IMG/VR virus record: IMGVR_UViG_3300031251_000061
Coordinates: 1 to 38,497 of that record
Source of the DNA: a virus
DNA length: 38,497 bases
Reading direction: 5' to 3' (one strand)
Shown: one piece after another, positions 6,864 through 15,871 of the stretch
Layout of the letters: every line of letters begins with the position of its first letter
How positions within the stretch are numbered: position 1 is the first letter of the stretch
Notes under the pieces: generated by a model
The model's input: only the letters and a program-made list of their open reading frames with translations
The model's database searches: none
Told to the model about the DNA's origin: nothing
Position numbers and translations under genes: made by a program

Positions 6864-7886
6864 TCAGTGTCGCTTTGCAGCTCTCTGACGCTCGAATCGA
6901 CGCAACTCCTGGAACGACATCTTGGATGGGTCGATGTTGACCGAACCCGAGGATGACGTATCAAGAGGCGTGATCGGCGGTGGGGCTCCACCAGACTTCG
7001 GAGTCGCCTTGATCTCGGGTGCTTTTGCACTGCTCGAAACGGGCTTCTCAAAGGTCTTTGCGAGCGCTCCGATCTCGGCCACGGCCGCGGTTGCGCTCAT
7101 CGAGTTGATCTGGCGCAGGAACTCCGGATTCTTAGCGAGATGGTAGGCAATCTGCCCGGGAACCTTGCTGTCGAAGAACACGTAGTCCAGCACCGCACGG
7201 TGGGTGTGGATGTCGGCTGTCGGGACCACCTGATCATAGTCAGGGTGGACCTTCTTGGCCTCCTCTACGCGCGCCTCGTAGGCAATTTTAGCCTGCGCTG
7301 CCGCCCTCTCGTTCGCTTCCTTCTGCTGTTCCTGCTGGAACTTGCTCACCGCCTGCTTCGCGGAGTAATCCGCGGTGTCACGGGTGTAAGTGACCCAGTC
7401 AAACTCGCCCTTGTCGTTCCGGTACTTCGGATCATTCTGGTCGGGCGCCTTTTCCTCAGCTTTTACCGGCTCTGGGACCGGGGCGGGCTGTACCGCTTGA
7501 GCCTCGCGGAGGGCCTTTTCAGCCATCATCGCGCGGTTGTATTGCTGCTCGGCGAGGCGTTCTAGCTCTGCAGCCTCCTCCTTCGCCGTCATCATCTCGA
7601 AATGCTTCTTGCCGATGACCTTCTTGATGCGCTCGGGCATCGGGAGGTCAGCGTGCTTGTTCCAGTCGTCATCAAGCTCGATATCGCGCTCCGGGGCCTC
7701 ACCGGAGGCTACGGGAGCCTCGACGGGGGCCGGGGGAGGCGTTACCTCAGCGGGCTGTGCGGCCTGCTTGTTCGGGTTGGCATGCGTCCCCGTGGGCTGC
7801 TTGCGAGCAATCGTGCTCGTCGGCTCCCCCGTGGACACGAATTCGTTCAGACCCTGACTCGTTATTACCTTGGGCATTTGCATCAT
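6864..7886 (-). CDS. Scaffolding protein, P22 gp8-like by position and composition
   Basis: 340 aa, highly charged and helix-rich, rich in Ala, Glu and Lys, with a long coiled-coil region at about 90-230 (KEEAAELERLAEQQYNRAMM onward) and a basic C-terminus (ELRRFERQRAAKRH). A basic C-terminal helix is the coat-binding element of P22 scaffold. It sits between portal and coat, as in P22. ATG at 7886 has AAGG upstream; ATG at 7877 is also possible, with GAGG nine bases before it. Sequence identity to gp8 is not claimed. Confidence 0.8.
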   Translation of the reverse strand: MMQMPKVITSQGLNEFVSTGEPTSTIARKQPTGTHANPNKQAAQPAEVTPPPAPVEAPVASGEAPERDIELDDDWNKHADLPMPERIKKVIGKKHFEMMTAKEEAAELERLAEQQYNRAMMAEKALREAQAVQPAPVPEPVKAEEKAPDQNDPKYRNDKGEFDWVTYTRDTADYSAKQAVSKFQQEQQKEANERAAAQAKIAYEARVEEAKKVHPDYDQVVPTADIHTHRAVLDYVFFDSKVPGQIAYHLAKNPEFLRQINSMSATAAVAEIGALAKTFEKPVSSSAKAPEIKATPKSGGAPPPITPLDTSSSGSVNIDPSKMSFQELRRFERQRAAKRH

Positions 7887-7936
7887 CCTCGGCCTTGGGC
7901 CGTCTGCTCGCGGAACCCCCGCGCAGGGTCAAAATC

Positions 7937-10138
7937 TCACGCATTGTTGTGTTCTGCCTTGTCGGCGTCGGCGATCATTTCCCTCGCCGCGAGCCTGTTG
8001 TGGGCCTGCTCCACGTGCGTGTTCATCATCTGGCCGGCCGCGCCGATCTCGGCGACCGCAATGCTGGTGTGCGCCCGGGTGTGGGTGTCCACGAGGTCGG
8101 TATGCGCACGGGTCATGGTGTCCTCGCGCGTCGTCTGGGCGCGAAGCTCGGTATCGTGGACCTTCGTCCCTGCGGCGATGTGGGCACGCTCTGTCGCCCC
8201 CTTCTCGCGAGCCTCGGCCACGTCCATACGGGCCTTCTTCTCCATCGTGAGTTGTTCGATGACCTTCTGCGCGTGCTGGAGGTTCTGGTACAGCGATGTG
8301 ACCACCCCGCGTGCGTCCTGGGGAAGGGTCTCCAACTTCGCCTTCATGCCCTCGTCGGACATCGGCATCACGCGATCCGCGAGAGCATCAGCACCCGGGA
8401 AGTCCAGATTGCGGAGAATGAGGTCAGCCCCGACCTTCGCGGCCATCTCGCCGAGCGGGGTCTTCATCAGGTCGATCATCGACTCAGCCGCTTCCATGCG
8501 CTTCGTTTCGTAGCCCGGTCCTGTATCCATGACCACGTCATAGCGGCCGACGGTCATGTCGTTCTTGACCTTGGAGACGGCCGGATCTGTCTGAGGACCC
8601 TGCTGCTGGCCCTGCGGCTGCTGGTTAATCGTCACCATGCTCGGGACGCCGTCCTCGCCGATGATCCGCTGGAGCCGTTCGGTCGAGTAGTAGTGCGGGA
8701 TCAGCGATAGGAGGATGGTCCCGGTATGGCTGATCGATCGGGTCTGGTTATCGTAGAACTGGAAGTGGCCAATATCGGACAGCGACGCCCTCTCGCGTAG
8801 GGCTTTCCCTGAGATCACGCTGCCAGGATTGTCGGCTCGAGGTTCGTGCGGCATACCCGCGGTGGACATCAGGTCTTGCATGGCGCCCTGAGCGGCCTGC
8901 ACAAACCCAGCTGGCACCTGAGGCCCGGCGATCTGCTGGGGAGGCGGGACGGGCGTCAGGGAGCCGTCAGGCTGCTCGATCGTCACGACCTTATAGGTCA
9001 GTTCCGAGTGGGGCGCGGTGTTGGCGGTCGCCCATTCGGGGTGGCCGTCCGTCTGGCCCTCGGCGGTCAGCCACGGGGACTTGGTCGCCAGAGCAATCTG
9101 CTCGGTCTCGCAGGTCCGCCAGTAGTTGTACATGCGGGCCGGGTCCATCAGGTCCGGGGTCATGCCCTTCCTGATCACGCGGCCATTGATCTCGAGGACA
9201 TTGCCCTCGCAGCGCACCACGGGGATGTACTTGTCCGGCAGCGGGTCCTTGTCGATCGTGCGTCGGTCTACGATCTCGGTCCCGTTCAGGCGATACCACT
9301 CGACCCGCTGGCGATAGCTCTTGCGGGACTGGACGCTGACAATCTCTTGCGAATCAAGCTGTTCCTTGAACTTCCTGATGTCGCTTCCGAACAGCGTCAT
9401 GCCGTTCGACATGCGGTGCAGGGTGTCGGGGACCTTCTTGATCCGGTAGTACTCAGCGAGGCGAATCTCGGTGTTGGTCTCCCAGTCCGCGAGGTCATCC
9501 CCGGGGGCGCCCGAGGTGAAGGCGTGTAGCTGGATCTTGGGGTACTTCCGCTTGAACTCCTGCCGGTCCATCTTCTCCGTGATGATGCACCACTGAGCGT
9601 CCGACCCTGCCGGGTCTACAGCTGCTGGGTCCATGTACACGGTGAACGGGTTACGGATAGGCCCGATGCGTAGTTCCTGGTCAAAGGAGCCCTCATCAGC
9701 CCATTCGCTATAGACGCGCCAGTAGCCCCAGCCCATCCGGACAGCGCTCTCGCCGGCCGTGTCATAGGCGATGGAGGCGTTCGAGCGGGTCTCGATATGG
9801 CGAATGGTCCCTGCCACAACCTCGGCCACGTCCTTCGTCGCGCCATCCCCGACGGCGTGGACTTTGATCCTCGGCCGCTGCAGGCGCATGTTGTTGACGA
9901 CGCGCTTGATGAACGTGTTCGTGTGATTGATCGTGAGCGAGGGGCGCTTGTCGATCTTGCGGCGGTTGTACAGGTCATCCGGCCACTGACGGCCGTTGCC
10001 GAACTCGAGCGATTCGATCGCCAGCGCCCGGTTCTCGCTCTCGGCCTCCATCGCGATCTTGAGGCGGGCCGCACACTCGGCGACGATCTCAGCGTCCGTG
10101 ACAGCAGGTTCGTCCAGCGATGAGGGGGTGACGGGCAT
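7937..10138 (-). CDS. Portal protein, P22 gp1-like
   Basis: 733 aa, close to P22 portal (725 aa). Family segments include PSLTINHTNTFIKRVVNNMR near residue 60, NPFTVYMDPAAVDP near 160 and DAQWCIITEKMDRQEFKRKY after it. The last ~110 residues are a long Ala-, Glu- and His-rich helix, matching the extended barrel at the C-terminus of P22 portal that reaches into the capsid. The dodecamer is the DNA entry and exit channel and binds the gp4-like protein. The start lies 2 bases after the previous stop. Confidence 0.92.
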   Translation of the reverse strand: MPVTPSSLDEPAVTDAEIVAECAARLKIAMEAESENRALAIESLEFGNGRQWPDDLYNRRKIDKRPSLTINHTNTFIKRVVNNMRLQRPRIKVHAVGDGATKDVAEVVAGTIRHIETRSNASIAYDTAGESAVRMGWGYWRVYSEWADEGSFDQELRIGPIRNPFTVYMDPAAVDPAGSDAQWCIITEKMDRQEFKRKYPKIQLHAFTSGAPGDDLADWETNTEIRLAEYYRIKKVPDTLHRMSNGMTLFGSDIRKFKEQLDSQEIVSVQSRKSYRQRVEWYRLNGTEIVDRRTIDKDPLPDKYIPVVRCEGNVLEINGRVIRKGMTPDLMDPARMYNYWRTCETEQIALATKSPWLTAEGQTDGHPEWATANTAPHSELTYKVVTIEQPDGSLTPVPPPQQIAGPQVPAGFVQAAQGAMQDLMSTAGMPHEPRADNPGSVISGKALRERASLSDIGHFQFYDNQTRSISHTGTILLSLIPHYYSTERLQRIIGEDGVPSMVTINQQPQGQQQGPQTDPAVSKVKNDMTVGRYDVVMDTGPGYETKRMEAAESMIDLMKTPLGEMAAKVGADLILRNLDFPGADALADRVMPMSDEGMKAKLETLPQDARGVVTSLYQNLQHAQKVIEQLTMEKKARMDVAEAREKGATERAHIAAGTKVHDTELRAQTTREDTMTRAHTDLVDTHTRAHTSIAVAEIGAAGQMMNTHVEQAHNRLAAREMIADADKAEHNNA

Positions 10139-10139
10139 G

Positions 10140-10340
10140 TCAGTTCACGTTCGCGAGGTTTTCGAGCCGCGGGGCTCCGAATGGGGACAGGATGGCCGAT
10201 TGCCGCACTGTCGGACCCTTCCCACCCGCCACCGTCTGCTGCTGCCCACCACTACGGAGACAGGCCCCGTCTGCGGTGAAATCAGTGCGATCGGCGGTAA
10301 TCATGGTGTTATCGGCACTCGGATAGGGTAACGGGCTCAT
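10140..10340 (-). CDS. Small hypothetical protein before portal
   Basis: 66 aa. The start at 10340 overlaps the methyltransferase stop (ATGA) and the stop precedes the portal start by one base, so it belongs to the chain. It is polar, with QQQ and Gly/Ser-rich parts (RSGGQQQTVAGGKGPTVRQS), ending FGAPRLENLANVN. No family is recognised and it is probably partly disordered. A structural accessory role is possible. Confidence 0.55.
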   Translation of the reverse strand: MSPLPYPSADNTMITADRTDFTADGACLRSGGQQQTVAGGKGPTVRQSAILSPFGAPRLENLANVN

Positions 10341-10900
10341 TTCTTGACCAGCGTCGCAAAGGTGTCTTGCGCCGCTTCCTTCCAAAACTGCATGGCGTGC
10401 TGCTGGTATTCCTGATTCCGCGCCTGGATCGACGGATGGAGCGAATAGCCCCACGTCGCGTCGAAGTCACAGGTGTATCCGGCCGGGTTGTGGGCCGAAT
10501 CCGTGTGCGGGGCGTTGCCCTCGCGCCATGCTTTCGACAGGTAGTAGAACCACATTTCAGAAACTGGGGGCCACTGGTGCGTCAGGTCTCCATAAGCTCG
10601 GTTCGAGGCCCAGTGCGGGACGATAACGGACGCTTTGGCGCCCTTCTTCATCACCCGATACAGCTCGTTGACGAAATGGATGCGCTCGGGGGCGGTCAGA
10701 TGCTCGACGAAGTGGGAGGAATGCGCTTCCTCTACCGAATCATCGTCAAACGGCCACCTTACGGACCCCGCGTTCATCACATGATCGACTTTGCCGTCAA
10801 AAGGCAGCACGTCGATGCCGATGAAACCCGCTTTCTTGTTCGGTCCACAGCCGATATCGATGCGGATCGGCTCGGCGATGGTTTCAGCGACTGCGTTCAT
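10337..10900 (-). CDS. Class I SAM-dependent methyltransferase
   Basis: 187 aa. Motif I is DIGCGPNK (residues 15-22), followed by IGIDVLPF (acidic residue for the ribose), WPFDDDSVEEAHSSHFVEHL and a post-motif segment ELYRVMKKGAKASVIVPHW, the layout of the Methyltransf_11 type. ATG at 10900 follows the glycosyltransferase stop by two bases, which is preferred over a longer upstream extension. It lies in a pair with the glycosyltransferase between fibre and portal, which hints that it acts on the same glycan, but the substrate is unknown. Confidence 0.8.
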   Translation of the reverse strand: MNAVAETIAEPIRIDIGCGPNKKAGFIGIDVLPFDGKVDHVMNAGSVRWPFDDDSVEEAHSSHFVEHLTAPERIHFVNELYRVMKKGAKASVIVPHWASNRAYGDLTHQWPPVSEMWFYYLSKAWREGNAPHTDSAHNPAGYTCDFDATWGYSLHPSIQARNQEYQQHAMQFWKEAAQDTFATLVKK

Positions 10901-10902
10901 GC

Positions 10903-11637
10903 TCACCACATTGTGTCCTGGGGTCCAAATGCGACTTCGAGGTCGTGATGACCCACCTTCACGCTGCAATCAATGGCGCATCGATAGCCATACTTGCGGG
11001 CTTCGGACCAGAACGTCAGATCCTGGGTACCTACGCCCTCGCCGTTCAGCCCCTTGTAGGTCCTGAACCACGGTTTCTTGATGCGATCGTCTTTGAACAT
11101 CGACATGCGCCACAGGTTGAATCCCATGCCCGTCCCGCAGCACTCGACCAGCCCGTCAGCGGGAGGCTGAGGTCGGAAGTTGAGGACTGGGTCCTTCGGG
11201 TCGCCCCATATCTGGGCCACTCCGCCATAACCTTTCGTGAAGTACAGCCCACCAATGCAGGCGTATTCCGGATGCGCCTCCATCTGCTCTACCAGCTTCA
11301 CCACGCCATCCCCAGGCGGAGCGTTGTCATGCTCGAGCGTCAGGATGTACTCCCACTGGCTGAGGTTAGGATCGGCCAGCACGCCCTCGATAGCGACGCT
11401 GTAGGCGTCCCCGACCTCCATGCCCTGCGCGAGAATCTTGACCACGCCGTTATTGGGCGGGAACGCGAGGTTCCACCAACTCAGCATGCACTTAGCGCTG
11501 ACCTTCTCGGCGGCGGGCAGGATCACGATGATGCGCTGCTTCTTCCAAGACCCGCCCTTGAGGATGCGGGTGCGGGTTGCGTCCAAGTCCTTGTTATGTT
11601 CGCCGCCGAAGTCGGTCAGGACCAACTGAGGCTTCAT
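10903..11637 (-). CDS. GT-A-type glycosyltransferase-like protein
   Basis: 244 aa. The central EYILTLEHDNAPPGDGVVKL (EHDN at 102-105) looks like the metal-binding acidic motif of GT-A enzymes. Downstream come CCGTGMGFNLWRMSMFKD and a late acidic segment EGVGTQDLTFWSEARKYGYR followed by VKVGHHD, as in family 2-like glycosyltransferases. It lies between a repeat fibre gene and a methyltransferase, overlapping the former. Activity and sugar are not predictable. It differs clearly from the second glycosyltransferase at 4217-4891. Confidence 0.75.
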   Translation of the reverse strand: MKPQLVLTDFGGEHNKDLDATRTRILKGGSWKKQRIIVILPAAEKVSAKCMLSWWNLAFPPNNGVVKILAQGMEVGDAYSVAIEGVLADPNLSQWEYILTLEHDNAPPGDGVVKLVEQMEAHPEYACIGGLYFTKGYGGVAQIWGDPKDPVLNFRPQPPADGLVECCGTGMGFNLWRMSMFKDDRIKKPWFRTYKGLNGEGVGTQDLTFWSEARKYGYRCAIDCSVKVGHHDLEVAFGPQDTMW

Positions 11638-13442
11638 ATCGCGCCCATCTTGACGTAGGGCGAAATGTTGTTGCTCTGCACAATCTGTGACATTCCGAAG
11701 CTCGCCGGAAATGCCGCCGTGGAAGCGCTATAGAACCCGTTATCCACGTATCCAATGCTGCTATTGGTCGCCGCGCCGAACCCAAGCCCTGCGCCTGCAT
11801 TCAGCGGGGCGTCCACGATCTGAAGGTATGACCTGATCGCCGCAGAGGCGCCGACGCTCGAGGTACTGACCAGGAACGCAAAGGCATAGAGCCCGGTATC
11901 CCAGATGGTATTCATGTTGAACGTCACCAGACGGATGCCGGACATCTGGCTGGTCATGTTCGTATTGGCTGAGGCCGTCGTGAACTGCTGTCCTGACACT
12001 CCCCCGTCTACCGTGAACGCGAGGCTGTTGCTGCTGCTCACGAACCCGGTGATGCCCATCGAGGTGGACCAGACCGTATCGAACCGACTGGTGTTGGTTC
12101 CAGTCACCTTGTAGAGCGCAAGCTGATGGGTTACTCCCACCGAGCCTGTATTGCTGGTCGATACGCCCGACATACTGATCATCTGCATGATCGTGGACGC
12201 GCTGACCGGAGCCGCCAACCGCATCGGCACGATGAACATGCTGTTCTGTGGCGCACCAATCGTGATCGATGCGCCCAGTTGACGGTTCTGGTACGTCAGG
12301 GCCGTGTATGCCGCACCGCCAGCGGCTGCGACAGATGCCGTGACCGTCGATCCGTTCAGCCCGAAGCTCACGCCGTTCGAGTTGCTGAATACGATCGTCT
12401 GCAGGTTGCCGCTGGTCGAGCCTGCGCTGACGTTGATCGCCCCACCACCGCCAGGAGTTGGAGCCGAGAGGGACAGGACCAGACCCGCACTGTTCAGGGT
12501 CATGGAGCCCGATACGTTCGTGCCCCCGAATGTCGTGCCGACGCCCGCTATGTTCCCGGATGCCACGGTCTGGTTGGTCTGTGCCGCGTAGGTCGTGATC
12601 CAGTTCGGCACGCCGAGGCTGAGGCCGTTCGTATCGTGCGTTCCGACCAGCGATACGCCCACCGTCGTCGTCGTGCTGAATCCGGTCCTTGGGATGTTCC
12701 CTGATGCCTGCGTCTGGACCGTCTGTGCGACGTACGTGGTGATCCAGTTCGGAATCCCCATGCTCAGGCCGGCGCTGTTGTGCGTCGCAACAGGGACCAC
12801 GCCCCCGGTCGTCGTGGAGGTGAATCCAGAGCCTGCGATGGCGCCTGATGCCTGAGTCTGTACGGTCTGCGTGGTCAGGTAGAGCGGGACGCCGAGGGAC
12901 AGCCCCGCGGTGTTGTTCGTCCCGACGATGGCCGTGCCGGCCGTGGTCGTGCTGCTGAACCCGGTCCCGGCGATGTTGCCGCTGGCAACCGTTTGATTGG
13001 TCTGCGCGGCATAGGTCGTGATGTAGGCAGGAACCGCGAGCTTGAGGCCGTTGGTGTCCTGGGTGCCTCCGACCGTAGACCCCGCAATGGTGGTCGTCGT
13101 GAACCCGGTCCCAGCGATGCCACCGGACGCGACCGTCTGGTTGCTCTGCGAGGCGCTGGCCGTGATGACCGAGCTATTGGACATCCCGAACGTGACGTTG
13201 TTCGAGTTTGAGAACACCACGGTGCCACTGGTCGCCGTCTGCGTGCCGGCCGCATTCGCGATCCCGCCACCACCGCCCGCAACCACCGAGGCCGTGACCA
13301 CCCCGCCGGCATTCATCCCGAACGTCACGCCGTTCGAGTTCGAGAATACGACCGTCCCGGCGGTGCTGAGATTGGTTCCGGCAGAGATCCCGACGCCTGT
13401 ACCGACCGAAATGGCTTGCGGCGGGTATACGTCAAAAGACAC
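11634..13442 (-). CDS. Repeat-rich fibre-like virion protein
   Basis: 602 aa, nearly all small polar residues. Residues ~95-340 hold five tandem units of about 45-48 residues, each opening with (N/V)QT(V/Q)ASG-I-(A/P)-TGF and closing with GLSLGVP-W-TT. A second short motif, FSNSNGVTFGM followed by TAS, occurs three times (around residues 32, 72 and 355). The C-terminal ~230 residues are a different beta-rich domain, perhaps the tip. Such repeats build trimeric beta shafts in phage fibres. Its place between terminase and portal is unusual. No enzymatic motif is seen. Confidence 0.75.
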   Translation of the reverse strand: MSFDVYPPQAISVGTGVGISAGTNLSTAGTVVFSNSNGVTFGMNAGGVVTASVVAGGGGGIANAAGTQTATSGTVVFSNSNNVTFGMSNSSVITASASQSNQTVASGGIAGTGFTTTTIAGSTVGGTQDTNGLKLAVPAYITTYAAQTNQTVASGNIAGTGFSSTTTAGTAIVGTNNTAGLSLGVPLYLTTQTVQTQASGAIAGSGFTSTTTGGVVPVATHNSAGLSMGIPNWITTYVAQTVQTQASGNIPRTGFSTTTTVGVSLVGTHDTNGLSLGVPNWITTYAAQTNQTVASGNIAGVGTTFGGTNVSGSMTLNSAGLVLSLSAPTPGGGGAINVSAGSTSGNLQTIVFSNSNGVSFGLNGSTVTASVAAAGGAAYTALTYQNRQLGASITIGAPQNSMFIVPMRLAAPVSASTIMQMISMSGVSTSNTGSVGVTHQLALYKVTGTNTSRFDTVWSTSMGITGFVSSSNSLAFTVDGGVSGQQFTTASANTNMTSQMSGIRLVTFNMNTIWDTGLYAFAFLVSTSSVGASAAIRSYLQIVDAPLNAGAGLGFGAATNSSIGYVDNGFYSASTAAFPASFGMSQIVQSNNISPYVKMGAI

Positions 13443-13777
13443 TAGACCGCCTCCCCGCCTGAGATCGTGATCGTCACGCCCGTATTCCCGGCGGATGCCT
13501 GGATGGTCGCGCCGACGCTAAGAATCTGTGTTCCGGTCCACTGGACCGTCGATTTGGCCGGGATGGACGCGTCATACAGGATCGCGTTTCCAGTCCCCGC
13601 CGAGCCTGCATTCGGCACCAAATGCACCCGGACCGTGATGGCCCCGGATGTGGTGTTGCAGATGTCCATGTCCTTTACGAACGTCCTCGTCGCCGCCGGG
13701 ACGGTGTACAGGGTTCCGATCGTCACCGCCAAAGCCGCTTGCGCCAGCTGGTTCGGGGTGATCGTTGAGAACGCCAT
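13442..13777 (-). CDS. Small beta-rich structural protein
   Basis: 111 aa. It opens with FSTITPNQLAQAALAVTIGT and LYTVPAATRTFVKDMDICNT, and continues as alternating beta strands to VTITISGGEAV. Proteins of this build are common in phage tail-fibre and decoration regions. It overlaps both neighbours at the start and stop codons (13777 and 13442), tying it to the fibre gene that follows. The exact function is unknown. Confidence 0.65.
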   Translation of the reverse strand: MAFSTITPNQLAQAALAVTIGTLYTVPAATRTFVKDMDICNTTSGAITVRVHLVPNAGSAGTGNAILYDASIPAKSTVQWTGTQILSVGATIQASAGNTGVTITISGGEAV

Positions 13778-13944
13778 TACATGTCCAGCCAGACCAGAAC
13801 GTCGTTATTGCTTCCACCCGGGCCTACAGAGCCTGAATTGATCGCATCGATAGCGGCATTCACCTTGGCAAACGCTACCGGCAGCGGGTCGCCCGTCTCG
13901 TCATTCGGGAGCGTGCCGATGTTGATCGGGACCAGAGTCGTCAT
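13777..13944 (-). CDS. Short fibre-associated protein with PIN(I/V)GT-ND-TGDPL motif
   Basis: 55 aa. The start at 13944 overlaps the terminase stop as ATGA. The stretch VPINIGTLPNDETGDPLPVA and FAKVNAAIDAIN is the same motif that opens many phage structural proteins and may be a virion-binding element. Here it stands as a separate small gene followed by two beta-rich genes. Confidence 0.65.
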   Translation of the reverse strand: MTTLVPINIGTLPNDETGDPLPVAFAKVNAAIDAINSGSVGPGGSNNDVLVWLDM

Positions 13945-15299
13945 CCCATCCACCCTTGGGCGCCGGCCCTCTGGCTCATAAATACGGGTTTGGGCGTCTC
14001 CACCCTTTCCGCAGTCCTCGTCTGGCACAGCTTCGGCAAGAGAGCCGAGACCGCCCAGATCATCGCGTCCGCCCGGTTAGGGCTCCGGTCTCCCACATAC
14101 CCGTGGGTCGTAAACGCACAAAGCTCGTCTTCAAGCGGGGTCATGCGGCCTACGATCCTGACCTTGCCGGTCTCGCAGAGGGCCGCTACCGGGTCAGCCC
14201 GTACCGCCTTGCCCCTGGAGGCTGTGACCTTCTGGAACGGCGTGCCGGGCCTTGAGGTGCGGATGACGTGGGCAACCATCGCCCCGCCGTAGTTGACCTC
14301 ACCGACGATCGTATTGGCGTCGTGACGCTCGAAAGCATCTGTGGCCACCCGTCCCCATGTCGCAGGGCCGGCCTTGCAGGTCAGGTCCTCGAGGACGTAA
14401 CACACCCCGTCGATACCGAGCCCGGCCACCGTGATGCCGATCTCATCGGCGTCCACGTTGTCCTCGTCATCAGCACCGGAGGGGTCTACCGCCACCACCA
14501 CCCGGAGCATTTCCGGGAGTTCCGCGGTCATCACCCGCCAGCGGTCTAGCATCTCGTCGGTAAACAGGGCGTTGGGAGCCGCGTCCCTGAACTCACCCAG
14601 CAAGAACCGCTTCTGATACCGCCCGCTCAGCTGCCTGAGGGTATCCAGGTATCCGTCGCCGAGGTTATCGACGTTGTCCGCCGGGTTCAGCCTCATGTGG
14701 GCGTACAGGTACTGGTTCGGTAGCCCCTCCCGACTTTCGGGATCGCGGCATTCGATGAACATCCGGTAGGTCCAATGACCCTTATCCGGGGGGTTCTCGT
14801 CGTAATAGGCTTTCAGGGGGAGAGGGGACCGCACGTCGTCTACGATCTGGTCAACCTTCTGGGCTAGCCGGGTGATCGCTACGTTCCGGGAGTTGAACGG
14901 GATCTGGCTGCACTCGTTGAAGTAGATCGTCGCGTACTCGTTGCCGAGAATGCGCTCCGTGCGGTCCTTATCGTCCAACCCTCCAAACCACACCTCAGAC
15001 CCGTTCGGCATCACCGCGTACAGGTCTGACTTGTTCAGTTCGTACTTGTAGCCCGGGAAGCAGACCCGCATCACCCTCGGGAACGTGTCCATCACGATGG
15101 AGGACTTGATGTGCGCGAGCCTGAACCGAAGAATGATGTGCCTGGACATCGGAGCCTTCAGGGCCCGCATGATGACCCAGCGCACGAATAGGAACGTCTT
15201 CCCAGACCTCGAGCCGCCATACAGCAGGATGTGCTGGGCGGGACTCGCTAGAAGCTCACCGGCCTCTATCTGCTTCGGCGTCCACTTAACCTCGGACAT
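13941..15299 (-). CDS. terL: Terminase large subunit
   Basis: 452 aa. The packaging motor ATPase and nuclease. Walker A is GGSRSGKT (28-35) and Walker B ends in ATIYFNE (E129). The nuclease half shows VVAVDPSGAD (D272), VGEVNYGG (E334) and RSPNRADAMIWAVSAL (D411), the three acidic positions of the RNase H-like fold. Length and motifs are complete. The start at 15299 overlaps the small subunit by 14 bases. The P22-like context suggests headful packaging, which fits a circularly permuted assembly. Confidence 0.95.
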   Translation of the reverse strand: MSEVKWTPKQIEAGELLASPAQHILLYGGSRSGKTFLFVRWVIMRALKAPMSRHIILRFRLAHIKSSIVMDTFPRVMRVCFPGYKYELNKSDLYAVMPNGSEVWFGGLDDKDRTERILGNEYATIYFNECSQIPFNSRNVAITRLAQKVDQIVDDVRSPLPLKAYYDENPPDKGHWTYRMFIECRDPESREGLPNQYLYAHMRLNPADNVDNLGDGYLDTLRQLSGRYQKRFLLGEFRDAAPNALFTDEMLDRWRVMTAELPEMLRVVVAVDPSGADDEDNVDADEIGITVAGLGIDGVCYVLEDLTCKAGPATWGRVATDAFERHDANTIVGEVNYGGAMVAHVIRTSRPGTPFQKVTASRGKAVRADPVAALCETGKVRIVGRMTPLEDELCAFTTHGYVGDRSPNRADAMIWAVSALLPKLCQTRTAERVETPKPVFMSQRAGAQGWMG

Positions 15300-15669
15300 C
15301 GACGGCTGTGACCTTCAGGGGCGGCATCTCGTCACTGCCTCCCAGCGCCAGCTTGTCGCCGTACTTCTTTGGCTTCAGCTTGCTGGCTATCCATTTGCGC
15401 ACGTCAACCTGCAGTCTCGAGCGGTTCACGTCTGCGTCCGGGTCATCAGCAAACTCGAGCATTTCCTCTACCAGAGCGTCTGACCTTGCGGCCGTCGCAA
15501 TCTCGTATTGGTTCCTAAATGTAGGATTCGTGTGTAACCACCTGAAAATAGTGGTCTTTGCTGGCATGTCCTCGCCGGCGCATACGGTACGCAGGGACTT
15601 GCCGGCCGCGATCTCGGCGCAGACAGCCTCTATCAGTTCGTCGGTGCAGATTGATGGCCGGCCACTCAT
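15286..15669 (-). CDS. terS: Terminase small subunit
   Basis: 127 aa from ATG at 15669, two bases after the previous stop; a GTG at 15678 that overlaps that stop is an alternative. The N-terminal part (SICTDELIEAVCAEIAAGKS, then MPAKTTIFRWLHTNP) is the helix-turn-helix region typical of phage small terminases that recognise pac. The C-terminal half is helical and ends near WIASKLKPKKYGDKL. It is followed directly by the large subunit. Confidence 0.88.
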   Translation of the reverse strand: MSGRPSICTDELIEAVCAEIAAGKSLRTVCAGEDMPAKTTIFRWLHTNPTFRNQYEIATAARSDALVEEMLEFADDPDADVNRSRLQVDVRKWIASKLKPKKYGDKLALGGSDEMPPLKVTAVDVRG

Positions 15670-15670
15670 C

Positions 15671-15871
15671 TCAGCCACTAGAGACCGGATGATTGGGGAG
15701 GATGCAGACCACGGCATCGTTCATGTCGTATTCGTGCCACTGGGTCGTGCCGTCGGGCTTTGCGAGGATCACGCGCAGGCAGGAGTTCTGGCGGGGGAGG
15801 ATGGTGCTGTCGCCATAGACGAAGCCGTGGGTCGTGAGGGTGCTGTCCATCTCTTTGGCTGATGCGCTCAT
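15671..15871 (-). CDS. Small hypothetical protein upstream of terminase
   Basis: 66 aa. The start overlaps the GroES-like stop as ATGA. The sequence (DSTILPRQNSCLRVILAKPD, then WHEYDMNDAVVCILP) looks like a small beta fold, with no recognised motif. Its position in the chain supports translation. Confidence 0.6.
   Translation of the reverse strand: MSASAKEMDSTLTTHGFVYGDSTILPRQNSCLRVILAKPDGTTQWHEYDMNDAVVCILPNHPVSSG

Noticed and set aside
7886-7936. A terminator between portal and scaffold genes
   Set aside because: A GC-rich imperfect hairpin exists but it has a bulge and no T-run, so it is not a convincing terminator.
11634-13442. A diversity-generating retroelement target, given the fibre repeats
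   Set aside because: No reverse transcriptase, template repeat or adenine-specific variation pattern is seen anywhere in the genome.
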